From: Sediminibacterium sp.
Lineage (GTDB): Bacteria; Bacteroidota; Bacteroidia; Chitinophagales; Chitinophagaceae
Reading direction: 5' to 3'
DNA length: 64,000 nucleotides
Assembly: GCA_016786865.1 (NCBI GenBank)
Contig: JAEUVE010000019.1
Location: forward strand, 62,001-126,000
Below are positions 43,506 through 52,945 of this stretch, piece by piece. The first letter of the stretch is position 1; the number at the start of each line of letters is the position of its first letter. Below the pieces are notes generated by a model. It made no database searches and was not told where the DNA came from. It was given only the letters and a program-made list of their open reading frames with translations. The translations under genes were made by a program, and so were the position numbers.

Positions 43506-44276
43506 TCAGAATCGCAGGTGGCGAACAGTAAGCCCGTTGCTGATCAGCTGTTTCAGGGAATCAACCCCAATTTTCAGATGCCTTTCTACAAACTGTGCCG
43601 TAATCTGCTTGTCGCTGGCTTCTGTTTTAACCCCTTCCGGAATCATGGGCTGATCGCTTACCAGCAATAATGCGCCGGTCGGAATTTTATTGTAAAAACC
43701 CACGGTAAAGATGGTGGCTGTTTCCATATCAATGGCATAGGCCCTTACCCTGGTCAGGTATTCTTTGAATGCCTCATCGTGTTCCCATACCCTTCTGTTG
43801 GTGGTGTACACAGTTCCGGTCCAGTAGTCTACTTTATAATCGCGGATCGTGGTAGAAATGGCTTTCTGCAATGCAAATGCCGGCATCGCAGGCACTTCCG
43901 GCGGAAAATAGTCGTTGGAAGTACCCTCGCCGCGTATGGCGCCGATGGGCAAAATCAGGTCGCCCAGTTTATTTCTTTTCTTGAGACCACCACATTTTCC
44001 AAGAAAGAGCACTGCTTCGGGCTCAATGGCCGTCAGCAAATCCATGATGGTGGCAGCACCCGGGCTACCCATTCCAAAATTGATGATGGTAATACCATCG
44101 GCAGTGGCGCATTGCATGGATCGGTCTAATCCAACCACTTTAACCTTGTTCCACTTCGCAAACATGGTTACATAATTGCTGAAGTTGGTCAGCAGAATAT
44201 ACTTGCCAAAATTTTCGAGTTTTTCTCCTGTGTACCTGGGCAACCAGTTGTTTACAATTTCCTCTTTCGTTTTCAT
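43506..44276 (-). CDS. amn: AMP nucleosidase (short type)
   Basis: 256 residues of the PNP/UDP phosphorylase fold: INFGMGSPGAATIMDLL, LFLGKCGGLKKRNKLGDLILP (binding-site glycines), AIDMETATIFTVGFYNKIP (base and ribose binding) and LLVSDQPM. It hydrolyses AMP to adenine and ribose 5-phosphate. E. coli Amn is 484 residues; the short form of about 255 is usual in Bacteroidota. Convergent with ccmB, ten bases apart. Confidence 0.9.
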   Translation of the reverse strand: MKTKEEIVNNWLPRYTGEKLENFGKYILLTNFSNYVTMFAKWNKVKVVGLDRSMQCATADGITIINFGMGSPGAATIMDLLTAIEPEAVLFLGKCGGLKKRNKLGDLILPIGAIRGEGTSNDYFPPEVPAMPAFALQKAISTTIRDYKVDYWTGTVYTTNRRVWEHDEAFKEYLTRVRAYAIDMETATIFTVGFYNKIPTGALLLVSDQPMIPEGVKTEASDKQITAQFVERHLKIGVDSLKQLISNGLTVRHLRF

Positions 44277-44488
44277 AATGCTTTGCTTTGTACACGGACA
44301 ACCTGCTGAAAGAGCGTACCAGAGGGATCATTCCGGACGCCCTTACGGGGTCGTTGTCCGATGGTTAATCTGTAAATATACAAAAAAAATGATCTATCAA
44401 TAGGCAATCCATGCAGCTGACCCCGGCATTCCTTATTTTTACGGCCCGGCCAACCGGAATCCCTGTTCACCATTTTATCCAACCTGCA

Positions 44489-44923
44489 ATGACCATACAG
44501 TATCCGGAATACCAGCCCAAAATAAAAAGAAGCGCAGGCAGGGAACTGATCTTTGATGAAATCCGGAAACAATGGGTAAAGCTGACCCCCGAAGAATGGG
44601 TACGGCAAAATTTTCTCAACTACCTGGTACAGGTAAAAAAATATCCACCCTCGCTGATTGCGGTAGAAAAAGAAATCCTGGTGGGCGAAATGAAAAAACG
44701 CTTCGATATCCTGGTGTACCAAAACAGCAAACCCTGGATGATTATTGAATGTAAGGAGCAAAACGTAGCGCTGACCGAAGCAGTGATCAAACAACTGCTG
44801 GGCTACTATTCGGTGGTACAAACCAGTTATATGGTTATTACCAACGGGCACTATACCCATTGCTTTGGTGTACAGGCCAATGAGGTTGTTAACGAACCCG
44901 CTATTCCCGATTATATTCCATAA
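44489..44923 (+). CDS. Orphan type I restriction HSDR_N-like domain protein
   Basis: 144 residues from the ATG at 44489. An open frame extends to 44411, but that upstream stretch lacks similarity to the domain. It consists of the HSDR_N/DUF-type PD-(D/E)xK nuclease-like domain: KQWVKLTPEEWVRQNFLNYL, FDILVYQNSKPWMIIECKEQN with the D ... E-x-K core, and YYSVVQTSYMVITNG. There is no helicase part and no hsdM/hsdS nearby, so it is not a restriction enzyme by itself; it is a widespread small protein in Bacteroidota with no proven function. Confidence 0.8.
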   Translation: MTIQYPEYQPKIKRSAGRELIFDEIRKQWVKLTPEEWVRQNFLNYLVQVKKYPPSLIAVEKEILVGEMKKRFDILVYQNSKPWMIIECKEQNVALTEAVIKQLLGYYSVVQTSYMVITNGHYTHCFGVQANEVVNEPAIPDYIP

Positions 44924-44954
44924 AAAATCCGGAAGCAGTTGCCTGCTCCCGGAT
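44921..44954. terminator. Bidirectional hairpin terminator
   Basis: ATCCGGAAGCAG, loop TTGC, CTGCTCCCGGAT with one A-C mismatch, and AAAAAA on the left so that the minus strand ends in TTTTTT. It separates the convergent HSDR_N-like gene and the glutamate dehydrogenase gene and mainly serves the latter. Confidence 0.75.
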
Positions 44955-44992
44955 GAGTGTATTGGATTCCGGATAACCGGAAATTGAATCGA

Positions 44993-46420
44993 TTAAGGGA
45001 AAATACCCAGTTCAGCATAAGAAGTACCAACCTTGTTGATGGCACATACATAAGCTGCGGTACGCATATCAGGAATCTCCGGATTATTGTGCCAGATATC
45101 CATGATTTCGCGGGTTGCAGAGATCATGGTTTCTTCCAGACCACTGTGTACCAGATCCACTTCTTCAGGACCATGCTGAATCACTTTTCTTTCTGCATCG
45201 GATACTTTATTACCGGTCAGGGATTCAATCTGCTCCAGGATTTTTCCATTCATGTTTTCAGTGAACCGCTTTTCCATCCGTCCGTAACGAACGTGGCTCA
45301 GGTTTTTCAACCACTCAAAATAAGACACGGTTACACCACCTGCGTTCAAATACATATCGGGAACTACCAGGATACCTTTCTTTGCAAATACTTCATCAGC
45401 TTCCGGTGTTAAAGGACCGTTGGCAGCTTCTCCGATAATTTTCGCTTTTACGCGATCCGCATTGCTTCCGTTGATTACATTCTCCAGTGCGGCAGGAATC
45501 AGGATATCACATTCTGTTTCCAGTGCATCGCTGCTCTTCGCCAGGTTGGTTGCACCAGGGAAGTTCAGGATAGAGCCGGTTGCTTTTCTGTGCTGGAATA
45601 CTTCTTCTTCGTTCAATCCGTCGGCATTGTAAATAGCGCCTTCGTATTCTGCAATGGCAATTACTTTAGATCCATGTTCACGGAAGAATTTTGCGCAGTG
45701 GTAACCCACGTTACCCATACCCTGCACAATCACGCGCTTGCCTTCCACTCCTGTGGTAAGACCCAGCCGCTTCATTACATCCGGCATGTTACACACTTCT
45801 CTGATACCAAAGAAAACGCCCAATCCGGTTGCTTCTTTTCTTCCGCGTACACCACCCTGCGTGATAGGCTTACCGGTTACACAACCAGCAGCATCAATAT
45901 CACCTGGCTTCAGGGAAGCATAGGTATCTACGATCCAGGCCATTTCGCGTTCACCGGTTCCGTAGTCGGGAGCAGGAACATCAATGCCGGGTCCGATAAA
46001 ATTTTTCTTTACCAGTTCACTGGTATAACGACGGGTTATTTTTTCCAGTTCGTATACGCTGTGGTTACGTGGGTTGATCTTGATACCACCTTTTGCACCA
46101 CCAAACGGAACGTTTACAATAGCACACTTGTAGGTCATCAGAGATGCAAGCGCCATTACCTCGTCCTGGTTAACGGCATCACTGAAACGGATACCGCCCT
46201 TGCAGGGAGATTTGTGCTGAGAATGCTGCACACGATATGCTTCAATTACTTCAATTCTACCGTCGTCCATTTTTACAGGAAAACGCATGCTGTAGATGCT
46301 ATTACATGCCTTGATTTGTTCGAGCAGACCCTTTTCCCATTTGGTAAACTTAGTCGCCTTTTCAAAACTTTTTTCAACACTCTGAAAAAAGCTGTACTCA
46401 TGTTGATTTGACATTGGCAA
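44993..46420 (-). CDS. Glu/Leu/Phe/Val family dehydrogenase (glutamate dehydrogenase)
   Basis: 475 residues. Substrate-binding PCKGGIRFSDAVNQDEVMAL, catalytic Lys in MTYKCAIVNVPFGGAKGGI, and the NAD(P)-binding VIVQGMGNVGYHCAKFF. The sequence ending DIWHNNPEIPDMRTAAYVCA closes the C-terminal domain. It interconverts 2-oxoglutarate and glutamate. Length near 475 rather than 450 hints at the type seen in Bacteroidota and archaea. Coenzyme not decided. Confidence 0.9.
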   Translation of the reverse strand: MPMSNQHEYSFFQSVEKSFEKATKFTKWEKGLLEQIKACNSIYSMRFPVKMDDGRIEVIEAYRVQHSQHKSPCKGGIRFSDAVNQDEVMALASLMTYKCAIVNVPFGGAKGGIKINPRNHSVYELEKITRRYTSELVKKNFIGPGIDVPAPDYGTGEREMAWIVDTYASLKPGDIDAAGCVTGKPITQGGVRGRKEATGLGVFFGIREVCNMPDVMKRLGLTTGVEGKRVIVQGMGNVGYHCAKFFREHGSKVIAIAEYEGAIYNADGLNEEEVFQHRKATGSILNFPGATNLAKSSDALETECDILIPAALENVINGSNADRVKAKIIGEAANGPLTPEADEVFAKKGILVVPDMYLNAGGVTVSYFEWLKNLSHVRYGRMEKRFTENMNGKILEQIESLTGNKVSDAERKVIQHGPEEVDLVHSGLEETMISATREIMDIWHNNPEIPDMRTAAYVCAINKVGTSYAELGIFP

Positions 46421-46457
46421 TCAATTTATAGGTTTATTACAATCGTGAATTTGAATA

Positions 46458-46676
46458 CTATTTAGCCGTCTCCCCTTTTTCGAGACGGGATATTTTACGG
46501 TCGATGGCAGCAACATAAATGAAGAGGCCTACCAGGATGGTAACCACCACTGCCATTACCACAAATATTTTTCCGTTACTGCGCATCAGATCGGCAGGAG
46601 GAACCTCCTGAGCCCGGGCTGATGCACTAACAAGAAAAGCCGCAATAAGCAGCATATAATGTTTGAACTTATTCAT
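46458..46676 (-). CDS. CcmD-like small membrane protein
   Basis: 72 residues: signal-like hydrophobic N-terminus (about 7-22) and a second segment (about 39-58, FVVMAVVVTILVGLFIYVAA) followed by a charged IDRKISRLEKGE tail. CcmD proteins are small membrane subunits that help release holo-CcmE; a CcmD-like gene directly after ccmC, with eight bases overlap, supports the assignment. Confidence 0.7.
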   Translation of the reverse strand: MNKFKHYMLLIAAFLVSASARAQEVPPADLMRSNGKIFVVMAVVVTILVGLFIYVAAIDRKISRLEKGETAK

Positions 46677-47349
46677 TGGATAATTTTTGCTCTGCCAATA
46701 TTGTGTACCTGATTTTCAGCGTACTGATCCATACTCCCAGCAAGGTCCAGCCAATCACGGCAGGATAAAATACCAGGCGCATCTGAATATCCAGGTCTTT
46801 TCCATTCACACCCGGATTGCCTTCGCTGCCCTGCCCGCCGGGATGCAGCGACTCCGTTAAACGGGGCAGGATCCACAGGGTTGGAAAAAGCATAAAAAAG
46901 GCAAAAATGTTATAAACAGCACCAATCCGTGCTTTCTTTTCTTCGTCGTTCATACTGCCCCGCAATACAAAGTATGCCAGGTAAATCAGCATGGCAATGG
47001 CGGCGCCGTTCTGTTTGGGATCTCCGCTCCAGGGACTGCCCCACTGGTAGTTGGCCCAGATGGCTCCGGTTACCAGTCCCAGCATACCAAAAATAATTCC
47101 GGTAGCTGCATAGGCAGATGAATATGCGTCGTTCTTAAGTGTAGGATTTTTGAGGTAACGGATGGCATAGATCAGTGAAACCAGCAAAAGGATCATCATC
47201 CCAAACCACATGGGTACGTGAAAGAAGAAATTCCGGATGGATTCCTGCATTCGATCATCCAGCTTTGGCACTTTTACATAGAAGCCGTAAACACAGGTGT
47301 AGAGCAATAAACAAAATGCCAATATTTTCCACCAGGATTGTCGAATCAT
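46669..47349 (-). CDS. ccmC: Haem export/handling protein CcmC
   Basis: 226 residues, six membrane segments. The Trp-rich haem-handling motif is present as WGSPWSGDPKQNGAA (about residue 104), with flanking His residues at FFFHVPMWFG and SLHPGG. It loads haem to CcmE in cytochrome c maturation. Overlaps the downstream CcmD-like gene by eight bases. Divergent from the ABC transporter gene. Confidence 0.92.
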   Translation of the reverse strand: MIRQSWWKILAFCLLLYTCVYGFYVKVPKLDDRMQESIRNFFFHVPMWFGMMILLLVSLIYAIRYLKNPTLKNDAYSSAYAATGIIFGMLGLVTGAIWANYQWGSPWSGDPKQNGAAIAMLIYLAYFVLRGSMNDEEKKARIGAVYNIFAFFMLFPTLWILPRLTESLHPGGQGSEGNPGVNGKDLDIQMRLVFYPAVIGWTLLGVWISTLKIRYTILAEQKLSNE

Positions 47350-47481
47350 TACGATGTATTTAGCCAGAAATTACGTTTCAATAAACGTGATGGCAAAATT
47401 AGGTGAAACCACCTCAATAAAGCGAATGAAAGTGTAAAATTTACGCACCTGATTGTTAAATCCGCTTAACTTGTGGACGAT

Positions 47482-49230
47482 ATGTCAGCAACCCTTTTAC
47501 AGATCAATGATCTCTGTATTTCTTTTCAGGGCCCCGGGGGATCGAGACCTGCTTTGCAGCACATCCATATCCGGGTAAACAAGGGCGAAACCGTAGCCAT
47601 TGTGGGAGAATCCGGTTCCGGAAAATCCATTACCTCCCTTTCGGTTCTGGGACTGCTGGCAAGCCCGCCGGCTCAATACACGCAGGGTTCCATCCTGTTT
47701 ACGCAGGGAAACCAGACCGGCGACCTGCTCAAAGCCTCCCGGGAAACCATGGAAGCATTGAGGGGCAATAAGATTGCCATGATTTTTCAGGAACCCATGA
47801 CCTCACTGAACCCGGTACTCACCTGTGGTTTCCAGGTCATGGAAGCCATCAGCACCCATTTAAAATTGGATCCCGAAGCCGCAAAAGCCAGGACCATTGC
47901 GCTTTTTGAAAAAGTGCAGTTACCCGATCCGGCCGGTATATTCAACAGGTATCCGCACCAGATCAGCGGGGGCCAGAAACAAAGGGTCATGATTGCCATG
48001 GCCATCAGCTGCGAACCAGCATTGCTGATCTGCGACGAACCAACCACTGCGCTGGACGTAACCGTTCAGAAAAATATTCTGCAACTGATTCGGTCTTTAC
48101 AGCTGGAACAGCAGATGGGCGTGATTTTTATCACCCACGACCTGGGCGTGGTGGCAGAAATTGCCGACCGGGTGGTGGTACTCTACAAAGGACAACTGGT
48201 GGAAGAAAATACCACCGAAGCCTTGTTCCGGGAGCCACAGCATCCCTATACCAGGGCCCTGCTGGCCTGCAGGCCGGTATTGCATCCCAAGGGAGAACGA
48301 TTGCCTGTGGTGAGTGATTTTATGCAGGAGGACGGAAACGGATTAAAAATGGTAAACACGGTGCAACCCAAAACCTATACATCCATGCCCCCGGAAACAG
48401 TTCCTGTTCAACCGGAGCAGCCGCTTACTGCGAGGGAACCCCTGGTTTCCGTACGCAATCTCCGGGTATATTTCCCCACCAAAAAATCCTTTCTCGGAAA
48501 AACGCTGGCCTTTACCAGGGCGGTGGATGATGTAAGCTTCGATATTTATCCGGGTGAAACACTGGGCCTGGTGGGAGAATCGGGCTGTGGAAAAAGCACC
48601 CTCGGCAGAACCCTGCTGCAACTGATTCCTGCTACAGATGGTCAGGTGCTGTATAAGGGCACAGACCTCACCAAGGCCGATGCCCCTACCCTGAAGAAAC
48701 TGCGCAGGGAAATGCAGATCATTTTCCAGGACCCCTATTCTTCGCTCAATCCCAGGATGCGGATCGGAGAAGCTATTGCAGAGCCCTTGCTCGTGCACCA
48801 GCTGGTACGGAATAAAAATGAGGCAAGAGACAAAGTGGTGCACCTACTGGAAAAAGTGAACCTACTGCCCGAACACTACGAGCGTTTCCCGCACGAATTC
48901 AGTGGAGGTCAGCGGCAACGAATCGTAATTGCCCGCGCCCTTGCACTGAACCCTTCATTTGTGATCTGCGACGAAAGCGTATCTGCATTGGATGTTAGTG
49001 TGCAGGCCCAGGTACTGAACCTGCTCAACGACCTCAAGGCCGAATTCGGCTTCACGGCTGTATTTATTTCTCACGACCTCTCGGTGGTGCGCTATATCAG
49101 CGACCGTATCCTGGTGATGCAAAAAGGCAAAATCGTAGAATCCGGTGAAGCCTCCGATGTGTATTATCATCCGCAGGAAGCCTATACCCAACAGCTGATT
49201 GCCGCCATCCCCAAGGGCATTATTGCATAA
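47482..49230 (+). CDS. Fused dipeptide/oligopeptide ABC transporter ATPase (DppD-DppF type)
   Basis: 582 residues from the ATG at 47482 (an in-frame GTG three codons earlier was not chosen). Two complete ABC domains: first GESGSGKSITSLSVLG (Walker A), HQISGGQKQRVMIAMA (signature) and LLICDEPTTALDVTV; second GESGCGKSTLGRTLLQL, HEFSGGQRQRIVIARAL and FVICDESVSALDVSV. The oligopeptide-type C-terminal QHPYTRALLACRPV region follows each. Permease and binding-protein genes are not adjacent. Confidence 0.92.
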   Translation: MSATLLQINDLCISFQGPGGSRPALQHIHIRVNKGETVAIVGESGSGKSITSLSVLGLLASPPAQYTQGSILFTQGNQTGDLLKASRETMEALRGNKIAMIFQEPMTSLNPVLTCGFQVMEAISTHLKLDPEAAKARTIALFEKVQLPDPAGIFNRYPHQISGGQKQRVMIAMAISCEPALLICDEPTTALDVTVQKNILQLIRSLQLEQQMGVIFITHDLGVVAEIADRVVVLYKGQLVEENTTEALFREPQHPYTRALLACRPVLHPKGERLPVVSDFMQEDGNGLKMVNTVQPKTYTSMPPETVPVQPEQPLTAREPLVSVRNLRVYFPTKKSFLGKTLAFTRAVDDVSFDIYPGETLGLVGESGCGKSTLGRTLLQLIPATDGQVLYKGTDLTKADAPTLKKLRREMQIIFQDPYSSLNPRMRIGEAIAEPLLVHQLVRNKNEARDKVVHLLEKVNLLPEHYERFPHEFSGGQRQRIVIARALALNPSFVICDESVSALDVSVQAQVLNLLNDLKAEFGFTAVFISHDLSVVRYISDRILVMQKGKIVESGEASDVYYHPQEAYTQQLIAAIPKGIIA

Positions 49231-49242
49231 ACCAATGAAGGT

Positions 49243-50526
49243 TTATTTCTGCATGTTCCATACATACCGGCCTTGCTGGTTGATGTATCCAACGGCCACA
49301 TCCGAGCTGTAAGGTTTATCGCTCTCAGCTGCAGATTTCATCATGACCCGGGCAATACCTCCTTCAAAAAGACTAGGGCGTTCTGTCCACTGCGGTTCAA
49401 TCACTACTTCGCCCTTCAGGTTGATGAATCCCCATAAGCCATTGAATTTTACAGCCGCCAGCCCTTCGGAGAAACGCCCCACTTCATCGGCCCTGAAATA
49501 AGGCATCAGCGGGTTGCCCCTGGTATCTATGAATGTCCATTTTGCGCCCAGCATTTTACCAAACAGTCCTTCTCCATCCAGCAGCCCCCCCACACTAACG
49601 AGGGCCCTGCCTTCTTTGGTAAATTCCTCAGCAGAACTAAACTGTACAGGAATAACCAGCTTACCCGACAGGTCTATATAACCGTATTTATTGGTAACGG
49701 TATCTTTTACAAGTGCCAGACCGCTGGTAAAATGAATATTGCCCCCAAAACCATTTTCCTGTGCAGGATATGGAATACCTTTTACAACGAGTCTGCCCTT
49801 TCTGTCGATGATGCTTTGTGTAGGATCAGTTTTTTTAAACCGCACCAACGCAAATCCGTTTTCATCAAACGCACCGGCATCATAAAACTGTGGCTTGATC
49901 TCATAGTTCCCTTTGGTATCAATGTATCCATAAAGGGTTTCACCGGGCTTTCGAACAAATGCCATCCCGTTGGTAAAATCACCGGCAGATTCAAATTGCG
50001 GGGTAATCACGATATGGCCATTGGGATCCATATAGCCCTGCTTTCCGTCTTTTTCAAAACACCATAAACCTTCTTTGAACCGATATCCCCCGGTCAGCAA
50101 CTGGGTTTTATATTCCATGGGTATCACCGGCTTACCATCGTAATCCACATATCCGTATAAGGTATTGAAGAAGCCCCCACCCAAGCCAACCTTAATACGC
50201 TTAACCGTTTCATCTACTACTATATTTTTATACTTGGTTTCGAGAATCATTTTTTGGGTTTTTCTGCTGTATAAGCCAGACTCAGTGCCGTTCTTTACAA
50301 TAATAAAAGGTGTTTTCACATTTTCCAGTTCATATGCAGCCTGTTTATTCAGGCTGGCTTTAATCTGCAACACCCCCTTGTTGTCTATATACCCCAATTT
50401 ACCCTTTACCAATACCGGGTAGAGATAGTCAGCAGGATTCGTTTGCGCCTGAATACGGCCAATAAGGGCAAGGAAAAGCAGCCCTTGCACCAGAAAAACA
50501 ACGGATGTTTTTTTCATAATCATCAT
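49243..50526 (-). CDS. WG-repeat secreted protein
   Basis: 427 residues. Signal peptide (about 1-27) and roughly eight WG-type repeats of 40-50 residues, each with a G-[YFW]-I-[DN]-x-x-G-x-x-x-I-x-P-x-[FWY] core, e.g. LYGYIDTKGNYEIKPQF, KYGYIDLSGKLVIPVQF, LWGFINLKGEVVIEPQW. Proteins of this type are beta-propeller-like, periplasmic or surface, without known enzyme activity. Ends 12 bases from the convergent ABC gene. Confidence 0.9.
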   Translation of the reverse strand: MMIMKKTSVVFLVQGLLFLALIGRIQAQTNPADYLYPVLVKGKLGYIDNKGVLQIKASLNKQAAYELENVKTPFIIVKNGTESGLYSRKTQKMILETKYKNIVVDETVKRIKVGLGGGFFNTLYGYVDYDGKPVIPMEYKTQLLTGGYRFKEGLWCFEKDGKQGYMDPNGHIVITPQFESAGDFTNGMAFVRKPGETLYGYIDTKGNYEIKPQFYDAGAFDENGFALVRFKKTDPTQSIIDRKGRLVVKGIPYPAQENGFGGNIHFTSGLALVKDTVTNKYGYIDLSGKLVIPVQFSSAEEFTKEGRALVSVGGLLDGEGLFGKMLGAKWTFIDTRGNPLMPYFRADEVGRFSEGLAAVKFNGLWGFINLKGEVVIEPQWTERPSLFEGGIARVMMKSAAESDKPYSSDVAVGYINQQGRYVWNMQK

Positions 50527-50661
50527 TTAAGGGTCAAAAATAGCAGCCCGGAATTGCCCTCCTATACCCTCGGGATGGTAGAACATGACCCCAAAACTTC
50601 CTTTGATTATCAATAAATTACACCCGATTTATTCAAACTACAGGTATTCGGTTTAATTTTG

Positions 50662-50669
50662 TAACTTTG
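50662..50669 (+). promoter_or_regulatory. -7 promoter element upstream of queA
   Basis: TAACTTTG matches TAnnTTTG. The ATG of queA is 97 bases further on at 50767, leaving a leader that includes a GC-rich palindromic stretch near 50705-50735. Confidence 0.4.
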
Positions 50670-50766
50670 CGCCTCTAAAATTCATGCCGTAACATGAAGT
50701 TATCGCTACCCGCAGCCGCGGGCCGGCCAACTGAATGTGGCTATCATCTTAAAACAGATTAGTTAC

Positions 50767-51816
50767 ATGAAATTATCCCAGTTCAAGTTTGATCTTCCAC
50801 TGAACCTCATTGCCCAGAACCCCACCAAAAGAAGAGAAGACAGCCGTCTGATGGTTGTTGACCGCAAGAGTGGGCACATGGAGAATCGTCATTTCAAGGA
50901 TATCCTGGAATACTACGACGATAAAGATGTATTTGTAGTAAACAACACCAAGGTATTTCCTGCCAGAATGTATGGCCGCAAAGAAAAGACCGGCGCTAAA
51001 ATTGAGGTGTTCTTGTTGCGCGAGCTCAACAAGCCCAACCGCTTATGGGATGTGATTGTTGATCCCGCAAGAAAAATTCGTGTTGGAAACAAACTTTATT
51101 TCGGAGACAACGAAGAACTGGTTGCCGAAGTAATAGACAACACAACCAGCAGGGGCCGTACCATCCGTTTCTTATGGGACGACGATGATGAGAGTTTCAA
51201 AAAAATGCTGGAATTCTTAGGTGAAACTCCACTGCCCAAATACATCAAGCGCAAGCCAGATGAAGAAGACAAGGAAAGATACCAAACCGTATATGCCAAA
51301 CACGAAGGTGCCGTTGCAGCGCCTACTGCCGGTTTACACTTCAGCAAGGAACTGATCAAGCGTTGCGAAATTCAGGGTATTCGTTTTGCTGAAGTAACCC
51401 TTCATACCGGTTTGGGTACGTTCCGTCCGATTGAAGTGGAAGACCTGAGCAAACACAAAATGGATGCAGAATACTACGCCATTGATCAACAGGCATGCGA
51501 CATCGTGAACAAGGCCAAGCAAAGTGGTCACCGCATTTGCTCTATCGGCACCACCACCATGCGTGCGATGGAAAGCAGCTTCACTGCACAGAAATTACTG
51601 AAGCCCAGCGAAGGATGGACCAATCACTTTATTCATCCTCCTTACAACTTCAACGTAGCAGACAGCCTGGTGACCAATTTCCACCTGCCTAAAACCAGCC
51701 TCCTGATCATGACCTGCGCTTTTGCAGGATACGATCTGGCCATTGAAGCATATAAGAAAGCCATCAAAGATAAATACCGTTTCTTCAGCTATGGAGATGC
51801 GTTGCTGATTATCTAA
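50767..51816 (+). CDS. queA: tRNA preQ1 ribosyltransferase-isomerase QueA
   Basis: 349 residues from the ATG at 50767; in-frame codons from 50737 precede a non-family extension. [11 protein letters not shown] start, [40 protein letters not shown] and the closing [13 protein letters not shown] are the family motifs. It adds the epoxycyclopentane part of queuosine to tRNA using S-adenosylmethionine. Followed by a strong terminator. Confidence 0.95.
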   Translation: MKLSQFKFDLPLNLIAQNPTKRREDSRLMVVDRKSGHMENRHFKDILEYYDDKDVFVVNNTKVFPARMYGRKEKTGAKIEVFLLRELNKPNRLWDVIVDPARKIRVGNKLYFGDNEELVAEVIDNTTSRGRTIRFLWDDDDESFKKMLEFLGETPLPKYIKRKPDEEDKERYQTVYAKHEGAVAAPTAGLHFSKELIKRCEIQGIRFAEVTLHTGLGTFRPIEVEDLSKHKMDAEYYAIDQQACDIVNKAKQSGHRICSIGTTTMRAMESSFTAQKLLKPSEGWTNHFIHPPYNFNVADSLVTNFHLPKTSLLIMTCAFAGYDLAIEAYKKAIKDKYRFFSYGDALLII

Positions 51817-51837
51817 ATATTGTAATTGATCAAATTG

Positions 51838-51864
51838 AAAAGCGGGGACCTCCCCGCTTTTTTT
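51838..51864 (+). terminator. Terminator after queA
   Basis: AAAAGCGGGGA, loop CC, TCCCCGCTTTT and further T to 51864: 11-bp stem, 22 bases after the queA stop. Confidence 0.9.
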
Positions 51865-51924
51865 GTATGCCTCGGATCGGAGCCGGTTTGTGTATGGATA
51901 CTGCTCTGGTACAGCTAATGGAAC

Positions 51925-52899
51925 CTAGTGGATCGCCCTTTTCTTAATCATACCACCCCGGGTATCTTTGATGCTGTTCATCACCACAAAAGCATTGGGG
52001 TCGATCTTGGCAATTTCTCCATTGAGCTTGCTGATCTCCAGCCTGGTGATAACTGTGTACACGATATCGGTTTCGTGGGTATGTCCGTGTTTGCCAAATC
52101 CACGTTTGCCGCGATAAACAGTAACACCCCTGCCCAGCACATCGATGATCATGGAACGAATCTTATCGCTGTGAACAGATACAATCGTTACACCGGTGTA
52201 TTCTTCCACACCCACAATAATAAAATCGAGTGTTTTGGATGCTGCGAGGTAAGTAAGCATAGAGTACAAGGCTGTTTCCATCGAGAGCAGGTAAGCTGCC
52301 GCGGAAAAAATAATGATGTTGATCAGCGTAATGATATCGCCAATGGTGGTACCGAATTTCCGGCTCAGGTGAATGGCCAGTACTTCCGTACCATCCAGCA
52401 CACCACCGCCTCTTACAGACAACCCGATTCCTGCACCAAGGAAGAACCCCCCGAATACGGCTACCAGCAGTTTATCGTGTGTTACTTCCGGAAAATGCAC
52501 AGTCGCCAGCACTACCGCAAGTCCTACAATGGCCATGCTGGCTTTAATGGCAAACTGCTTACTGATCACATTCAATCCCATGATCAGAAAAGGAATATTC
52601 ACCAGTACAATGAATACATATACCGGTATATGAAACATGCGTGCCGCAAGCAGGGAAATGCCGGTTGCACCGCCATCAATAAAACTGTTGGGCAGCAAAA
52701 AACTTTCCAAACCAAAAGCTGCGGAAAAAATGCCAATGACGATATAGATCATGTCTCTGAACTGAGCAAGCAGATAATACTTAAACTCCCGTACAGATTT
52801 GGCAATTTCATAACCGGAATAGGATGTTTTCTCAGTAGCATGTTTGTATTTGCTTCTGAGGATCCGGTTGATGATTCTTTCTCTGATCAAAGGCTTCAT
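51925..52899 (-). CDS. YitT-family membrane protein (DUF161/DUF2179)
   Basis: 324 residues. A cytoplasmic N-terminal 45 residues, about five membrane segments (FIDGGATGISLL, FLIMGLNVI, GFFLGAGIGLSVRGGGVLDGTEVLA), and a C-terminal DUF2179 domain (about 235-320) with VTIVSVHSDKIRSMIID and GRGVTVYRGKRGFGKHG. Function in Bacteroidota unknown; ligand-gated transport is a suggestion only. Confidence 0.9.
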   Translation of the reverse strand: MKPLIRERIINRILRSKYKHATEKTSYSGYEIAKSVREFKYYLLAQFRDMIYIVIGIFSAAFGLESFLLPNSFIDGGATGISLLAARMFHIPVYVFIVLVNIPFLIMGLNVISKQFAIKASMAIVGLAVVLATVHFPEVTHDKLLVAVFGGFFLGAGIGLSVRGGGVLDGTEVLAIHLSRKFGTTIGDIITLINIIIFSAAAYLLSMETALYSMLTYLAASKTLDFIIVGVEEYTGVTIVSVHSDKIRSMIIDVLGRGVTVYRGKRGFGKHGHTHETDIVYTVITRLEISKLNGEIAKIDPNAFVVMNSIKDTRGGMIKKRAIH

Positions 52900-52945
52900 T
52901 GCGGTAAATTTACGAATACCTGCAACAACAGCAATGGAGAAAAGC

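Noticed and set aside
50700..50740. GC-rich palindromic stretch in the queA leader as a preQ1 riboswitch
   Set aside because: The short palindromes do not give the preQ1 pseudoknot with its conserved loop bases, so no riboswitch is called.
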